Assembly: GCF_938074695.1 (NCBI RefSeq)
Contig: NZ_CALJEM010000020.1
Location: 1 to 64,000, forward strand
DNA: 64,000 nucleotides
Direction: 5' to 3'
Source: an uncultured Thermosynechococcus sp.
Lineage (GTDB): Bacteria > Cyanobacteriota > Cyanobacteriia > Thermosynechococcales > Thermosynechococcaceae
Shown: piece by piece, positions 40,082-49,595 of the stretch
Numbering within the stretch: the first letter of the stretch is position 1
Layout: the number at the start of each line of letters is the position of its first letter
Program-made: the position numbers and the translations under genes
Notes under the pieces: model-generated
What the model was told of the DNA's origin: nothing
The model's database searches: none
The model's input: only the letters and a program-made list of their open reading frames with translations

Positions 40082-40408
40082 ATGGCAAGCAAAGCTGAAT
40101 TTGTGGCCACAAATATTAAGTTTGTTAACGAAAACAAAGAAATTATTGCTGCCAACGGCGCGAATCTGCGCTTAAAAGCAATGGAAGCGGGAGTTGACCT
40201 CTATACCCTCAAGGGCAAGCTCTTTAATTGCGGGGGCTATGGCCAGTGTGGCACGTGCATTGTTGAGATTGTCGAGGGCATGGAAAATCTCTCCCCCCGC
40301 ACGCCAGTGGAAGAGCGCAAGCTCCGTCGTAAGCCAGAGAATTATCGCTTGGCTTGCCAAACTCTTGTCTATGGATCAGTGGGTGTGAAGACAAAGCCTA
40401 AGGGCTAG
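40082..40408 (+). CDS. [2Fe-2S] ferredoxin-family protein
   Basis: The 108-residue protein has a [2Fe-2S] site C-x5-C-x2-C ([11 protein letters not shown]) and a fourth cysteine about 40 residues later (RLACQT). One extra residue in the first spacing and the basic C-terminus set it apart from the photosynthetic ferredoxin PetF. It is divergent from psbB. The redox partner is not known to me. Confidence 0.85.
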   Translation: MASKAEFVATNIKFVNENKEIIAANGANLRLKAMEAGVDLYTLKGKLFNCGGYGQCGTCIVEIVEGMENLSPRTPVEERKLRRKPENYRLACQTLVYGSVGVKTKPKG

Positions 40409-40432
40409 ACCGTGAATTCTTACTTAGGCCAA

Positions 40433-41569
40433 TCAGGTAGCTGTTTTCAGAGCCTGCAGGACACTGGCGGCCTGCTTTAGCCAGCGGAGTAACTGAGAAT
40501 CATCAACGGTGGGGATGACGCCGAGGAGGTCGTGAAGGTCTTCAGGCGATCGCCCCGTGGCTGCTTGCCACGCTTGAATGAGTTCTGCATCCTTAGGAGG
40601 AGGGTGACGATTGATAGCAAGGCCGAGTTGGCCGGCTAAATCGTAGCGGAGCCGATCTTGCAGCTGTTTCAAGACAAACTGCCGCTGCTGCGCCCGCTGA
40701 AGAACGCCTGCGAGGGCTTCAATGTAGGCGGCACTGTTACTCGAGACGGGTTCTTTTTCTAAAAAGAGTGAACCAAAGCGTTGGCTTTGTTGCCATAGCA
40801 GGAAGAAGAACAAGAGGACTAACTGCAACCCCACAGCCAACCAAGGGGTACGACTGAAGTAATCGAAGAGAGTCTGAGGTACGGTGCCCCTTGCCACATC
40901 CTCTGGCGTGCGCTGGCGATAGCCGTGGAGCCATTCATCAAAGTAAATGGTTGCCCCCGGTTTGACGACCTCCTGCAAGAGCTGAGCCACAATGGCAAAG
41001 TTGGCAAGACCCGTTTCGCCGCCATAGGCATTGGCCACTAACCAAGGATAGACGCCAAGGATGCGCTGTTCATGATTGGGGGGACTATGGGAGCGTCTAA
41101 GATAGACAATCCAACCGTAATCATCGGCAAGGAGGGGGCGATCGCCCTGCCGGACGGGAACGCGGCGGCGCGTTTCAACTAACACATTGCCTTGAGGCAT
41201 GGAGAGCCGTGTCTCAAAGGGGGCGGCTGTGGGTTCCCCATGCCAGTAGAAGCGCACCAGCGTATTGCCCTGAGCCAGCCACTCCACAAGGGGCGGTGGC
41301 CAACCAATGGGACGACCACTGATTTGAAGGAGAATGTGCCCTTTGCTCTTGAGGTTGTTGAGGTTGTCATAGTTCCGCTGCCAGCGCTCCACCCGAAACC
41401 CCTGCTGCTCTAGGTAGGCATAAAATTGCTGCGTGCCCCAAGAAGAGGAATCGAAGGAGGAGCCAGCGCGGCTGCTGGGTGCCACCACCAGACTCAGGAG
41501 GCCGACCACTAACAGTACAAGGAGAGCGAGGCCAGGGAAAAATTCCTGCCGACGGTTGATCGCGATCAT
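40433..41569 (-). CDS. DUF4350 domain protein
   Basis: The 378-residue protein has an N-terminal signal/anchor span (LALLVLLVVGLLSLVVA), a periplasmic-side globular region of DUF4350 type (about 40-240), and a second span (WLAVGLQLVLLFFFLLW) followed by a cytoplasmic tail. DUF4350 proteins usually occur with DUF4129 proteins and MoxR ATPases. The DUF4129 gene lies directly upstream with a four-base overlap; the moxR gene is 27 kb away. Function unknown. Confidence 0.8.
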   Translation of the reverse strand: MIAINRRQEFFPGLALLVLLVVGLLSLVVAPSSRAGSSFDSSSWGTQQFYAYLEQQGFRVERWQRNYDNLNNLKSKGHILLQISGRPIGWPPPLVEWLAQGNTLVRFYWHGEPTAAPFETRLSMPQGNVLVETRRRVPVRQGDRPLLADDYGWIVYLRRSHSPPNHEQRILGVYPWLVANAYGGETGLANFAIVAQLLQEVVKPGATIYFDEWLHGYRQRTPEDVARGTVPQTLFDYFSRTPWLAVGLQLVLLFFFLLWQQSQRFGSLFLEKEPVSSNSAAYIEALAGVLQRAQQRQFVLKQLQDRLRYDLAGQLGLAINRHPPPKDAELIQAWQAATGRSPEDLHDLLGVIPTVDDSQLLRWLKQAASVLQALKTAT

Positions 41570-42174
41570 TGCTGGCCTCCCCGCAGGAAGGGTTCCACTT
41601 CAAAATAGGCGGCTTGACAAGTGGCTAGGGTTTCGGCGTCCACTGCCTCGGCACCATAGTAACTGCGACTGTGAACTTGAAAGAGGTGCTGGATACTCCG
41701 CCGTACGGCGGGCGATCGCTCCCCCAGTTGAAAGAGCCGCTCCAATTCCCGCAGGTAGTCGCCATTGGTGCAATGGGGCTGAAGCCGCAGCCAGCCCGCC
41801 TCCTGCAACCGATAGAGCAAAGCCATATAAAGGGCACGGCAGGCTCCCCGGTAGTCCCCCGCCAATTGTAGATTTTGGGCAAGTTCCAGCCATTCCCCCA
41901 CGGCCTTGGGGCGCTCCCCAAGGGTAGAAATGAGTCTTGTTGAAGGGGAAGGCGATCGCCTTTGCCACCATCGCCACACCCTGCGCCCTAGGAAATACAG
42001 GGCGAATCCAAGGCTAACAAGGAGAACCCCCTGAAAGAACCCGCGTAGCCATGGGGAGGACTCCCCAAATGGTTCCTGCCGGCGAAAGAGTTGCAGCAAG
42101 GTGTACTCAAGGGCTTCACTCCATTGTCGCCACTGGCGATCGCCCTGCCAGCGCAGATCCTCAAAAAAGGTCAC
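41566..42174 (-). CDS. DUF4129 domain protein
   Basis: The 202-residue protein has one membrane span (FFQGVLLVSLGFALYFLG, about 47-65) and a C-terminal cytoplasmic DUF4129 domain (DYRGACRALYMALLYRLQEAGWLRL). It is translationally coupled to the DUF4350 gene that follows. The pair looks like part of the MoxR-associated membrane machinery, whose biochemical role is unclear. It follows the UspA gene after 15 bases. Confidence 0.8.
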   Translation of the reverse strand: MTFFEDLRWQGDRQWRQWSEALEYTLLQLFRRQEPFGESSPWLRGFFQGVLLVSLGFALYFLGRRVWRWWQRRSPSPSTRLISTLGERPKAVGEWLELAQNLQLAGDYRGACRALYMALLYRLQEAGWLRLQPHCTNGDYLRELERLFQLGERSPAVRRSIQHLFQVHSRSYYGAEAVDAETLATCQAAYFEVEPFLRGGQQ

Positions 42175-42189
42175 TGCCGCCAGATCCGA

Positions 42190-43044
42190 CTACGCCTCCA
42201 ATTGTCGCACAAAGAGCACGGGGCACTCGGCATAGACCCGCACATAGTCTGAAAGGGAGGTACCCAAAAGACGATCTAAGTCGGGCAAACTGCGGGCGAT
42301 TGAGGGACGCCGATCTGGGGAGCCAAGAACCAGAAGATCGGCATTGGTGTCGCCAGCAATGCGGCAAATCTCTTCACCGGGTTTGCCTGTGGTCAGCACG
42401 CACTGGTACTCTACCCCCCGTTGTTTGGCCACGGTGGCAGCTTGCGCCAGAATCGGGTCTTTCTCAGCAGCAGTACTGGGGGTATCGGCATGGCCTTTAG
42501 GGTCTGGATTCACATGGGCAAGAATGAGTTTGCCGCCTTTGACCCCCTCGATGAGGCGTACCGCTAAATCCAAAGAGGCTTTGGCGGCTGCAGAATTATT
42601 GAGCGCCACCATGATGCGATTGATTTTCTTCACATAGAGGTCATCCCGTACCAGCAGCATAGGCCGAGAGGAAAGCTGGAACACATACTGGCTGACGGAG
42701 TTTTCCAAAATGGATTGCAAGCGTTTGAGTCCTCGCGAGCCCATAATGATGAGGTCGGCATTGATTTCATCGGCCACCTGTAACACGGTATCTTTGGGAT
42801 CCCCTTCCCGCAGCATGGTATTGACGCTAATCACAGGGTCAAGGTGCAGGCGGGCCACAGCTTCCGCTAGGAGTTTGGCACCCGCTTGACGTTGTTCGGC
42901 CATCTCCTCGGCGGTAATTTTCGGTGGAATCACGTGCAAAACGGTGACGGCAGCCCGTTGAATCGCTGGCAACTCCATCAGCGATTTGAGCATTTGTTCG
43001 GATTGTCCAGTTCCTGAGTCTGCCAATAGAATATTTTCAATCAT
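42190..43044 (-). CDS. Tandem universal stress protein (UspA) domains
   Basis: The 284-residue protein contains two Usp domains. The first (1-~140) has DLIIMGSRGLKRL...ENSVSQYV, the ATP-binding Gx2Gx9GS type in modified form; the second (~143-284) has DLLVLGSPDRR. It probably binds nucleotides and acts in stress signalling. The frame stays open to 43155, but I chose the ATG at 43044 because family members begin at MIENILLADSG and a GGGAG lies just before it. Confidence 0.9.
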   Translation of the reverse strand: MIENILLADSGTGQSEQMLKSLMELPAIQRAAVTVLHVIPPKITAEEMAEQRQAGAKLLAEAVARLHLDPVISVNTMLREGDPKDTVLQVADEINADLIIMGSRGLKRLQSILENSVSQYVFQLSSRPMLLVRDDLYVKKINRIMVALNNSAAAKASLDLAVRLIEGVKGGKLILAHVNPDPKGHADTPSTAAEKDPILAQAATVAKQRGVEYQCVLTTGKPGEEICRIAGDTNADLLVLGSPDRRPSIARSLPDLDRLLGTSLSDYVRVYAECPVLFVRQLEA

Positions 43045-43322
43045 ATTAAACTCCCAACCTCTGCTGAGCATCACGGCTCCGACGGCCACTCCAGTCCTTT
43101 TCAGGAGGGATGGCACACGCTGAAAACAGCCAAAACTGCTGTAGCACAGGAGCATCTCCCTTTTGTGTTCGCCATCTTCGTAGAAAAGGGCTGTATGACA
43201 ATCTTAGGCCTGGGCTAGGGGCTTGTTGGCGAAACGCTACAAATCTTATAGGCATTGGCGAGAAGTACGCTCTCTAGTGGTGCTTTTGATACACTAGGCA
43301 AGAGATCGTTCAAGGAAGCTCT
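43045..43322. other. Divergent uspA/ycf3 intergenic region
   Basis: No gene was found on either strand. A possible ycf3 -10 box, GATACACT (43288-43295), lies about 30 bases before the ATG. The part next to uspA would be its leader; I see no riboswitch. Confidence 0.4.
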
Positions 43323-43844
43323 ATGCCGCGATCGCAACGGAACGACAACTTCATTGACAAAACCTTTACGGTCATGGCTGACCTCATTCTTAAGATCTTG
43401 CCCACCAGTGCACAGTCAAAAACCGCCTTTGCCTATTACCGCGATGGCATGTCTGCCCAAGCAGATGGAGAATACGCCGAGGCGTTAGAAAATTACCAAG
43501 CAGCCCTTGAACTGGAAGAGGATCCCAACGATCGCAGCTATATTCTCTACAACATTGGCCTCATCCATGCCAGCAATGGCGATCATGAAAAGGCACTGGA
43601 GTATTATCACCAAGCCCTTGAACTCAATCCCCGCATGCCCCAAGCCCTCAATAACATTGCTGTGATCTACCACTATTTGGGAACACAGGCCGAAGAGCAG
43701 CAGCGCTCCGAGGAAGCGGAGCAATTCTTTGATCGCGCCGCAGAGTACTGGAAACAGGCAATTCAACTGGCTCCCAATAACTACATCGAGGCGCAAAACT
43801 GGCTGAAGACCACAGGTCGCTCCAATATTGATGTTTACTTTTAA
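43323..43844 (+). CDS. ycf3: Photosystem I assembly protein Ycf3
   Basis: Ycf3 is a TPR chaperone needed to assemble photosystem I. The 173-residue protein has three TPR units, visible as [55 protein letters not shown] and [13 protein letters not shown]. The N-terminal [20 protein letters not shown] is typical. gatC begins 12 bases after its stop. Confidence 0.96.
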   Translation: MPRSQRNDNFIDKTFTVMADLILKILPTSAQSKTAFAYYRDGMSAQADGEYAEALENYQAALELEEDPNDRSYILYNIGLIHASNGDHEKALEYYHQALELNPRMPQALNNIAVIYHYLGTQAEEQQRSEEAEQFFDRAAEYWKQAIQLAPNNYIEAQNWLKTTGRSNIDVYF

Positions 43845-43856
43845 GCAAGAATTGAC

Positions 43857-44150
43857 ATGGCAACTAAAGTGATTACGGCAGAGGACGTGCGCAAGGTGGC
43901 TCATTTAGCGCGCTTGGCCATTGATGAAAGCGAAATTGCAGCCCTGACGGAGCAATTGGATAGCATTCTGGAGTATGTGAATCAACTCAGTGCTCTAGAT
44001 GTCACAGAGGTGCCGCCAACAACGCGTGCAATTGAGGTGAGCAACGTCACCCGTCCCGATCGGTTGGAGCCGTGGCCCAATCGCGAAGATTTGCTGGCGA
44101 TCGCCCCCGATCGCGAGGAGGATTTCTTCCGCGTCCCCAAAATCATGTAG
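43857..44150 (+). CDS. gatC: Asp-tRNA(Asn)/Glu-tRNA(Gln) amidotransferase subunit C
   Basis: GatC stabilises the GatA-GatB amidotransferase that makes Gln-tRNA (and Asn-tRNA) from mischarged tRNAs. The 97-residue protein has [28 protein letters not shown] and ends FFRVPKIM, as usual. It is the second gene of ycf3-gatC-(44159). Confidence 0.95.
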   Translation: MATKVITAEDVRKVAHLARLAIDESEIAALTEQLDSILEYVNQLSALDVTEVPPTTRAIEVSNVTRPDRLEPWPNREDLLAIAPDREEDFFRVPKIM

Positions 44151-44158
44151 AGTAGGCT

Positions 44159-44629
44159 GTGCGGCGGCGTCAACTTCACCACCTACAACTGGACTTATTT
44201 CCTTTCCTTTCAGTCTTGGCCTGTACCCTTGGTACTTTAATCCTCCTAGTGGTGGTGATTAGTGCTAGCAGTCTGGGACGAGAACGCACCAATGTGCAAA
44301 TTTTGGCACGGGAAAATGCCCAGAATAGCGAACGCACTCCGCGCTATCTAGAGTGCCGCCGCGAAGGGGTCATCCTCCATCCCCAACGAGTCCTTGTGAA
44401 GACAGCCGATCTGGCGAAGCCCACTTCGGTACTTGGCAGGTTATTGGCCAATCTCAGTCGCCGGCGGGATCGTGAGTACATTATTATTGCCGTGCGCCCC
44501 GATGGCTTTGAGTGCTTTGAGGAAGTGCGCCATCAGGCAGAACAGGCAGGGGTAGCTCTAGGCTATGAACCCTTCAATGCGGAGTGGGAACTCTGTGTGC
44601 CTGCGCCGGGGCGCAGCAATTGCCCCTAA
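44159..44629 (+). CDS. Uncharacterised single-span membrane protein
   Basis: The 156-residue product starts at GTG, eight bases after gatC. It has one N-terminal span (LFPFLSVLACTLGTLILLVVVIS) followed by a periplasmic-type domain with VRPDGFECFEEVRHQAEQAGVALGYEP. The layout (short basic N-terminus, one span, small domain) resembles ExbD/TolR-like proteins, and the phrase after the span is similar in style, but I cannot confirm the family. Confidence 0.7.
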   Translation: MRRRQLHHLQLDLFPFLSVLACTLGTLILLVVVISASSLGRERTNVQILARENAQNSERTPRYLECRREGVILHPQRVLVKTADLAKPTSVLGRLLANLSRRRDREYIIIAVRPDGFECFEEVRHQAEQAGVALGYEPFNAEWELCVPAPGRSNCP

Positions 44630-44855
44630 GAGTATATTTCCAATATGGGCACCGGTGTAGCTGCGGGGTTGGCACAGTTACCGATTGCCAGTGCTGTTCC
44701 AGCTAGCACAATTACCGGTGGGCTGGGCATTGACAGTGGCTTTTAGTTGGGGCAGCAACGCCGCGAACAGATCCCTCTGGGTCTGAGTCCCTCTCTGGAG
44801 GAGATTACAAGTCTTTTTCTCATCGCAATCGGTGCCTTCACTGGTTTGAATCCCC
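44630..44855 (+). other. Possible gene remnant after the 44159 gene
   Basis: A small ORF from ATG 44645 to TAG 44746 would encode 33 residues (MGTGVAAGLAQLPIASAVPA...), in the same frame as the preceding gene. It has no clear ribosome site. After its stop the frame stays open again (LGQQRREQIPLGLSPSLEEI). I treat it as a candidate decayed coding region. Confidence 0.3.
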
Positions 44856-45698
44856 CTAGGGCGATCGCCAAAGCAGGTCAGCCATCCGACACACCTGCGC
44901 CATAGCCGCCACATCATGGACGCGCACCATATCTACTCCTTGGGCCACAGCATGGCAGCAGACGGCTGCGGTACCCCACACGCGATCTTTAGGATGGGGT
45001 AGATTCAGGACATCGCCAATAAAGCGTTTGCGCGACGGGCCAATTAAAAGGGGATAGCCAAGGTCTCGAAACCGATGTAGCTCCCTCAGCAGTGTGAGGT
45101 TCTGGGGCGTGGTCTTAGCAAAGCCAATGCCGGGATCAATCATCAAGTGTTCTGGAGCAATGCCACTGGCGATCGCCCGCTGGGTTTGTTCTTGAAAATA
45201 GCGGAGTAAGTCGCCAATTAAATCGTCATAGTCGGTCAATTGCTGCATAGTCGCTGGGGTTCCCCGCCGATGCATGAGAATGTAGGGCACCCCCAATGCA
45301 GCGACCGTCGCAAACATCTCGGCATCCGCTTGCCCCCCTGAGACATCGTTGACAATGTTGGCCCCTGCTTCCACCGCTGCCCGGGCAACCAGCGCATGGG
45401 TCGTGTCAATGGAGATGGGAATCGGGGACTGCTGACGGATGCCCTCAATGACAGGCACCACCCGCGCCAACTCCGCACTAATGGGAACTTCACTGGCGCC
45501 AGGACGGGTGGACTCACCGCCCACATCAATGACATCAGCGCCGGCGGCCACCATTTCTAAGGCATGGGCAATGGCACTGGCGGGATTAAAAAAATCCCCA
45601 CCGTCGCTAAAACTATCGGGGGTGATATTCAAGATGCCCATGATGTAGGTGCGCTCTCCCCAAATGAGGGCGCGATCGCCCACGTACCAGCCTTTCAT
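44856..45698 (-). CDS. folP: Dihydropteroate synthase
   Basis: FolP joins p-aminobenzoate to the pterin in folate synthesis and is the sulfonamide target. The 280-residue TIM-barrel protein has MGILNITPDSFSDGG, DVGGESTRPGA, and GPSRKRFIGDVL. Its start overlaps the stop of the MFS symporter by four bases. Confidence 0.96.
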   Translation of the reverse strand: MKGWYVGDRALIWGERTYIMGILNITPDSFSDGGDFFNPASAIAHALEMVAAGADVIDVGGESTRPGASEVPISAELARVVPVIEGIRQQSPIPISIDTTHALVARAAVEAGANIVNDVSGGQADAEMFATVAALGVPYILMHRRGTPATMQQLTDYDDLIGDLLRYFQEQTQRAIASGIAPEHLMIDPGIGFAKTTPQNLTLLRELHRFRDLGYPLLIGPSRKRFIGDVLNLPHPKDRVWGTAAVCCHAVAQGVDMVRVHDVAAMAQVCRMADLLWRSP

Positions 45699-47125
45699 GC
45701 ACCAGTTTCTCCTTGTCGTTTCGCCTGCAGTCGGAAAAGAATTTCCTGGTGGACCGGTTGAGTAATGGGATAGAGGTAAGCCAAGACCATGCCAAGGATG
45801 AGAAAAAAGGTCGGCAGCGGTCCAATGGCAATGCGGATGGCCAAAAGTGCCGAGGCAGGCTGAATAGGTCGCGGTTCACCGCCAATAGTGGGGAGATACC
45901 CTGCCCACTGTAGCGCCTGACCCACAAGAAACAGCGCCAGGGCAAGACCCACTTTTTGTAACAGTACCATAAAGCCATAGAAGATACCTTCCCGCCGCTG
46001 GCCGCTGTTGAGTTCGTCCAGATCAATGACATCGGGGAGCATTGACCAGGGGACAAGATAGGCCGTTGAAACCCCAAACCCCGCCAGAATTGCGCAGACA
46101 TAGACCAGTGCTGTCTGCCCCGGCTGTAGCAAAAACAGCCCTGCCTGAGCAATGATCCACAATGTCATACCCATGGAATAGACGGCCTTCTTGCCTAGGC
46201 GGCGACTCACTGCACTCCAAACAAAGAGCATCCCCATTGCCGTAGATTGAACCACAAGTGCCACCTGCGTATATTCAGCGGGAGACATTTGCAACCAATC
46301 GCCAATAAAAAAGGGAATCAGGGAAGCTGTAATTTGCACTGCTAACCAAGAGCAGAGGTAAATCCCCATGACCAGCAAGAAGGGACGATTGTGAAAGACT
46401 AAGCGCAATTGCGTTCTCAGGGGTAAGCGGCTTTGGCAACGGCTAGGGGTATGCTGTTCAAACTCGCGCACGCGCTGTTGGGTTCCCCACACACACCAGT
46501 AAATAGGGAGTACCGAGAATGCCGCGGCAATCCCCCCGAGGACAATATATTGGGTTGGTGGCTCCTGAATGACTTGGAAGAGAAGTTGTGCCAGCAGTAA
46601 CGCACCAATGCTGCCCCCAATGGAAAAGGCAAAGCGAAAACTATTGAGACTGGTGCGTTCGTTGTAGTCCTCAGTGAGTTCTGCTGTCAGGGCACTGTAG
46701 GGCAGGTTCACAGCAGTATAAAACGTGTTAAACAGGATGCCCATGATGGTGTAATAGGCAAACAGGAGCGTTTGATCCGTTGTCGGTACCCACCAGTTCA
46801 AGAAAAAACAGACGCCAAAAGGAATGGCTGCTGAGATCATCCAGATGTGGCGGCGTCCCCACCTACCCCTGGGGGTGCGATCGCTCAAGTAGCCGATGAT
46901 TGGGTCGTTGATGGCATCCCAGATTTTGCCGATCATCAGCACGCTTCCTGCGAGGCCGGCACTGAGTCCAGCCACGTTTGTCAGGAACACCATCAAGAAA
47001 AACACCTGCAAGTTGGCGGTAATAGCAGTTCCAAGATCGCCGGCACCGAAGGCCAGTTTAGTCCAAAAGGGGAGGGGGGCACGGACACTGGCGGCGGAAC
47101 TTTCGCTGGAGGGATCTGCTGACAT
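45695..47125 (-). CDS. MFS transporter of the GPH (glycoside-pentoside-hexuronide) type
   Basis: The 476-residue protein has 12 hydrophobic segments and the GPH/MelB loop signature DAINDPIIGYLSDRTPRGRWGRRH. Such symporters import sugars or related solutes with Na+ or H+; the substrate is unknown. The frame extends to 47200, but I chose the ATG at 47125. It is coupled to folP by a four-base overlap, with no obvious link in function. Confidence 0.88.
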   Translation of the reverse strand: MSADPSSESSAASVRAPLPFWTKLAFGAGDLGTAITANLQVFFLMVFLTNVAGLSAGLAGSVLMIGKIWDAINDPIIGYLSDRTPRGRWGRRHIWMISAAIPFGVCFFLNWWVPTTDQTLLFAYYTIMGILFNTFYTAVNLPYSALTAELTEDYNERTSLNSFRFAFSIGGSIGALLLAQLLFQVIQEPPTQYIVLGGIAAAFSVLPIYWCVWGTQQRVREFEQHTPSRCQSRLPLRTQLRLVFHNRPFLLVMGIYLCSWLAVQITASLIPFFIGDWLQMSPAEYTQVALVVQSTAMGMLFVWSAVSRRLGKKAVYSMGMTLWIIAQAGLFLLQPGQTALVYVCAILAGFGVSTAYLVPWSMLPDVIDLDELNSGQRREGIFYGFMVLLQKVGLALALFLVGQALQWAGYLPTIGGEPRPIQPASALLAIRIAIGPLPTFFLILGMVLAYLYPITQPVHQEILFRLQAKRQGETGA

Positions 47126-47218
47126 TAGGATTTTTCCACTATTGGGAGATGAGGATTGGGATTCTTTTTGAGCGTGCTTTCCATAGTTGTTGCTAAGCAA
47201 CCCGCCGGGGTAGAGGCA

Positions 47219-48697
47219 CTAACTAACCACTGAAACTGCCCATTGACTTGCCCATTCTAAAATGCGGTGCACCTCTTCAGGGGTTCTCCCCTGGCAGTAG
47301 AGGCGGAGCAGGGGTTCAGTGCCACTAAAGCGAATCAGCAACCAACTGCCATTGGCGAGATGAAATTTGTAGCCGTCAACAGTGTCCCAATGGCTGACGG
47401 GCATATCCAAAATCTGGGTGAAGGGATGCTCGGCGAGTGTCGTCGCAAGTTTTTGCCGCTGCGCCGAGGAGGCAAGGGTGAGATCAAGGCGATCATAGAC
47501 ACTGTAAAAGTTTGTCATTTTCTGCAAGTGCTGATAGTATTCCCCTACGCTCAACCCCGAGGTTACCAAGGCTTGCAGGAGGTACAGAGCTGAAAGGAAT
47601 GCATCCCGTTCAGGAATATGGTGGCCATAGCCAATCCCACCGGATTCTTCTCCCCCTAAGAGGATGGTTTCTCCAGCAAGCATGCGATCGCCAATGTACT
47701 TGAAGCCAATGGGCGTTTCAATTACAGGCAACCCATGGTGAGCGGCCACCCGCGCCACCAGATCCGAACTGCTAATGGATTTGATCACGGCTCCTCGGTA
47801 GGGACTGTGCTGTGCCAGATGATCAATCAAAATGGGAATGATTTCTTGGGCAGTGTACAGCACCCCCTCGCCATCAATCACCGCCAAGCGATCGGCATCG
47901 CCGTCGAAAACTAGGCAGACAGTGGGAATTGTGCTCTGTTGTTGCCGCAGTTGCTCTTGGGTTGCGGCTAAATACCGGCCAATCGGTTCAGGGGCACCGC
48001 CGCCAAAGAGAGGGTCGCGATCGCGCCGCAATTCCTGTATCGGGACTTCCAATAACCGCTCTAGTCCCCCTGCGGCCACCCCATGCATGACATCAGCACA
48101 CACCTGCAGCTTGCCCGTGGCGATCGCCTCCCGAAGTGGCGCCAGATCAACATGACTGCGCAAAGCTGCACAATAGCTCGGCCAGGGATCAAAGACTTGA
48201 TAGTCCGTTTTTGCTTCACGCACCAATGGTGGGTCTCCCTGAGCCAACTGTGCTTCGATAGTTTGGGTGACGGTTGTTGGGACTGAACCGCCAAAGGCGC
48301 CCTTCACTTTGAGTCCTGCATAGATAGCGGGATTGTGACTTGCCGTAATCACTAAGCCACCAATTGCTCCCGCTGCTTTGACTGCCCAGCTAAAGGCGGG
48401 GGTGGGTGCTGCACAACTAGAAAGCCACACCTCGTAGCCTTGGCTGATCAGTAGTTGGGCAACGGCTGCCGCAAACTGTTCCGCCAAAAATCGGCGATCG
48501 TAGCCCACAATGATTCGAGGTTCTGCGTCCTTGCCATAGGTGTGATGGAGCACTGCCGCCGCTGCCTTCGCAGCTCGTAGCAAACGGTTAAAGGTAAATT
48601 CGGCACCAATAATGCCCCGCCAACCATCCGTACCAAAACGAATGGGGGCATCCTCAGGAATCAAAACCTGATCTAGGCGAAGGACGGAATCAACCAT
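47219..48697 (-). CDS. Phosphoglucomutase/phosphomannomutase family protein
   Basis: The protein has the four-domain alpha-D-phosphohexomutase fold: the catalytic serine loop TASHNPAIYAG, the metal loop DGDADRLAV, the sugar loop GGEESGGIGYGHHIPERD and the C-terminal phosphate loop RFSGTEPLLRLY. It interconverts hexose 6- and 1-phosphates for glycogen or polysaccharide supply; the exact sugar is not certain. I chose the ATG at 48697 over a TTG nine bases upstream. Divergent from sodB. Confidence 0.92.
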   Translation of the reverse strand: MVDSVLRLDQVLIPEDAPIRFGTDGWRGIIGAEFTFNRLLRAAKAAAAVLHHTYGKDAEPRIIVGYDRRFLAEQFAAAVAQLLISQGYEVWLSSCAAPTPAFSWAVKAAGAIGGLVITASHNPAIYAGLKVKGAFGGSVPTTVTQTIEAQLAQGDPPLVREAKTDYQVFDPWPSYCAALRSHVDLAPLREAIATGKLQVCADVMHGVAAGGLERLLEVPIQELRRDRDPLFGGGAPEPIGRYLAATQEQLRQQQSTIPTVCLVFDGDADRLAVIDGEGVLYTAQEIIPILIDHLAQHSPYRGAVIKSISSSDLVARVAAHHGLPVIETPIGFKYIGDRMLAGETILLGGEESGGIGYGHHIPERDAFLSALYLLQALVTSGLSVGEYYQHLQKMTNFYSVYDRLDLTLASSAQRQKLATTLAEHPFTQILDMPVSHWDTVDGYKFHLANGSWLLIRFSGTEPLLRLYCQGRTPEEVHRILEWASQWAVSVVS

Positions 48698-48750
48698 AGA
48701 GCGCAAAACTCAAAACCCCTCTGAACATATCATGCAGTTGTGCAGCCCTT

Positions 48751-48779
48751 TTCCGAAGTGGAAATGAGGGTGATATAAT
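48751..48779 (+). promoter_or_regulatory. Probable sodB promoter
   Basis: TATAAT at 48774-48779 has TTCCGA 17 bases upstream (48751-48756), a good spacing. It would give a leader of about 100 bases before the sodB ATG. Confidence 0.55.
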
Positions 48780-48805
48780 TATTGCGAATTGTTAATTAGG
48801 CGATG

Positions 48806-48828
48806 GGCACTGCTGCTAAGTGCCTTTT
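48806..48828 (+). terminator. Terminator-like hairpin in the sodB leader
   Basis: GGCACT and AGTGCC form a six-base perfect stem with a seven-base loop, followed by TTTT. It lies between the sodB promoter and its ATG, in the same direction, so it could attenuate transcription or stabilise the mRNA. No rightward gene ends upstream that would need a terminator here. Confidence 0.5.
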
Positions 48829-48887
48829 GGAATAATTGACCTCTAGTCGCCTAGACCTGCATCACCTTTAGAGAGGTATAGAACACT

Positions 48888-49490
48888 ATGGCATTTGTAC
48901 AAGAACCCCTTCCCTTTGATCCGGGTGCCCTTGAACCCTATGGGATGTCTGCGAAAACTTTAGAATTTCACTATGGCAAGCACCATAAAGCCTACGTGGA
49001 CAACCTCAATAAACTTACCCAAGATACCGAACTGGCTGACAAATCCCTTGAAGATGTTATTCGCATAACCTATGGCGATGCAGCCAAAGTGGGCATTTTC
49101 AACAATGCCGCGCAAGTGTGGAATCACACCTTCTTCTGGAATAGCCTCAAGCCCGGTGGTGGTGGTGCCCCCACGGGAGATGTAGCGGCTCGCATCAACA
49201 GTGCTTTTGGTAGCTATGACGAGTTCAAGTCCCAGTTCAAAAATGCGGCTGCTACTCAATTTGGCAGCGGCTGGGCTTGGTTGGTGCTCGAAGCTGGTAC
49301 GCTGAAAGTCACCAAAACCCCCAATGCGGAAAATCCACTGGTTCATGGTCAAGTGCCTCTGCTGACCCTTGACGTGTGGGAGCACGCCTATTATCTCGAC
49401 TACCAAAACCGTCGTCCCGACTTCATTGATAACTTCCTCAACCAACTGGTGAATTGGGACTTTGTTGCCAAAAATCTAGCGGCTGCCTAA
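48888..49490 (+). CDS. sodB: Superoxide dismutase [Fe]
   Basis: The 200-residue protein is an Fe/Mn-family superoxide dismutase. Metal ligands are visible: His in LEFHYGKHH, His in WNHTFFW, and Asp/His in [12 protein letters not shown]. The pair AQ in [14 protein letters not shown] and TQFGSGWAW point to the iron type and cytoplasmic location. A strong terminator follows the stop. Confidence 0.95.
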   Translation: MAFVQEPLPFDPGALEPYGMSAKTLEFHYGKHHKAYVDNLNKLTQDTELADKSLEDVIRITYGDAAKVGIFNNAAQVWNHTFFWNSLKPGGGGAPTGDVAARINSAFGSYDEFKSQFKNAAATQFGSGWAWLVLEAGTLKVTKTPNAENPLVHGQVPLLTLDVWEHAYYLDYQNRRPDFIDNFLNQLVNWDFVAKNLAAA

Positions 49491-49533
49491 GATTTCTCAC
49501 CTTAATTTGCTACTACTGTATGACTCCACTAAT

Positions 49534-49559
49534 CCCCGTTCTCCTTGAGCGGGGTTTTT
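49534..49559 (+). terminator. Intrinsic terminator of sodB
   Basis: CCCCG...CGGGG with an inner CTC/GAG stem (CTT loop) is followed by TTTTT, about 45 bases after the sodB stop. Confidence 0.85.
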
Positions 49560-49595
49560 GTTGCCAAATCGTGAGTCAGCCACAGCCCTCCAACA

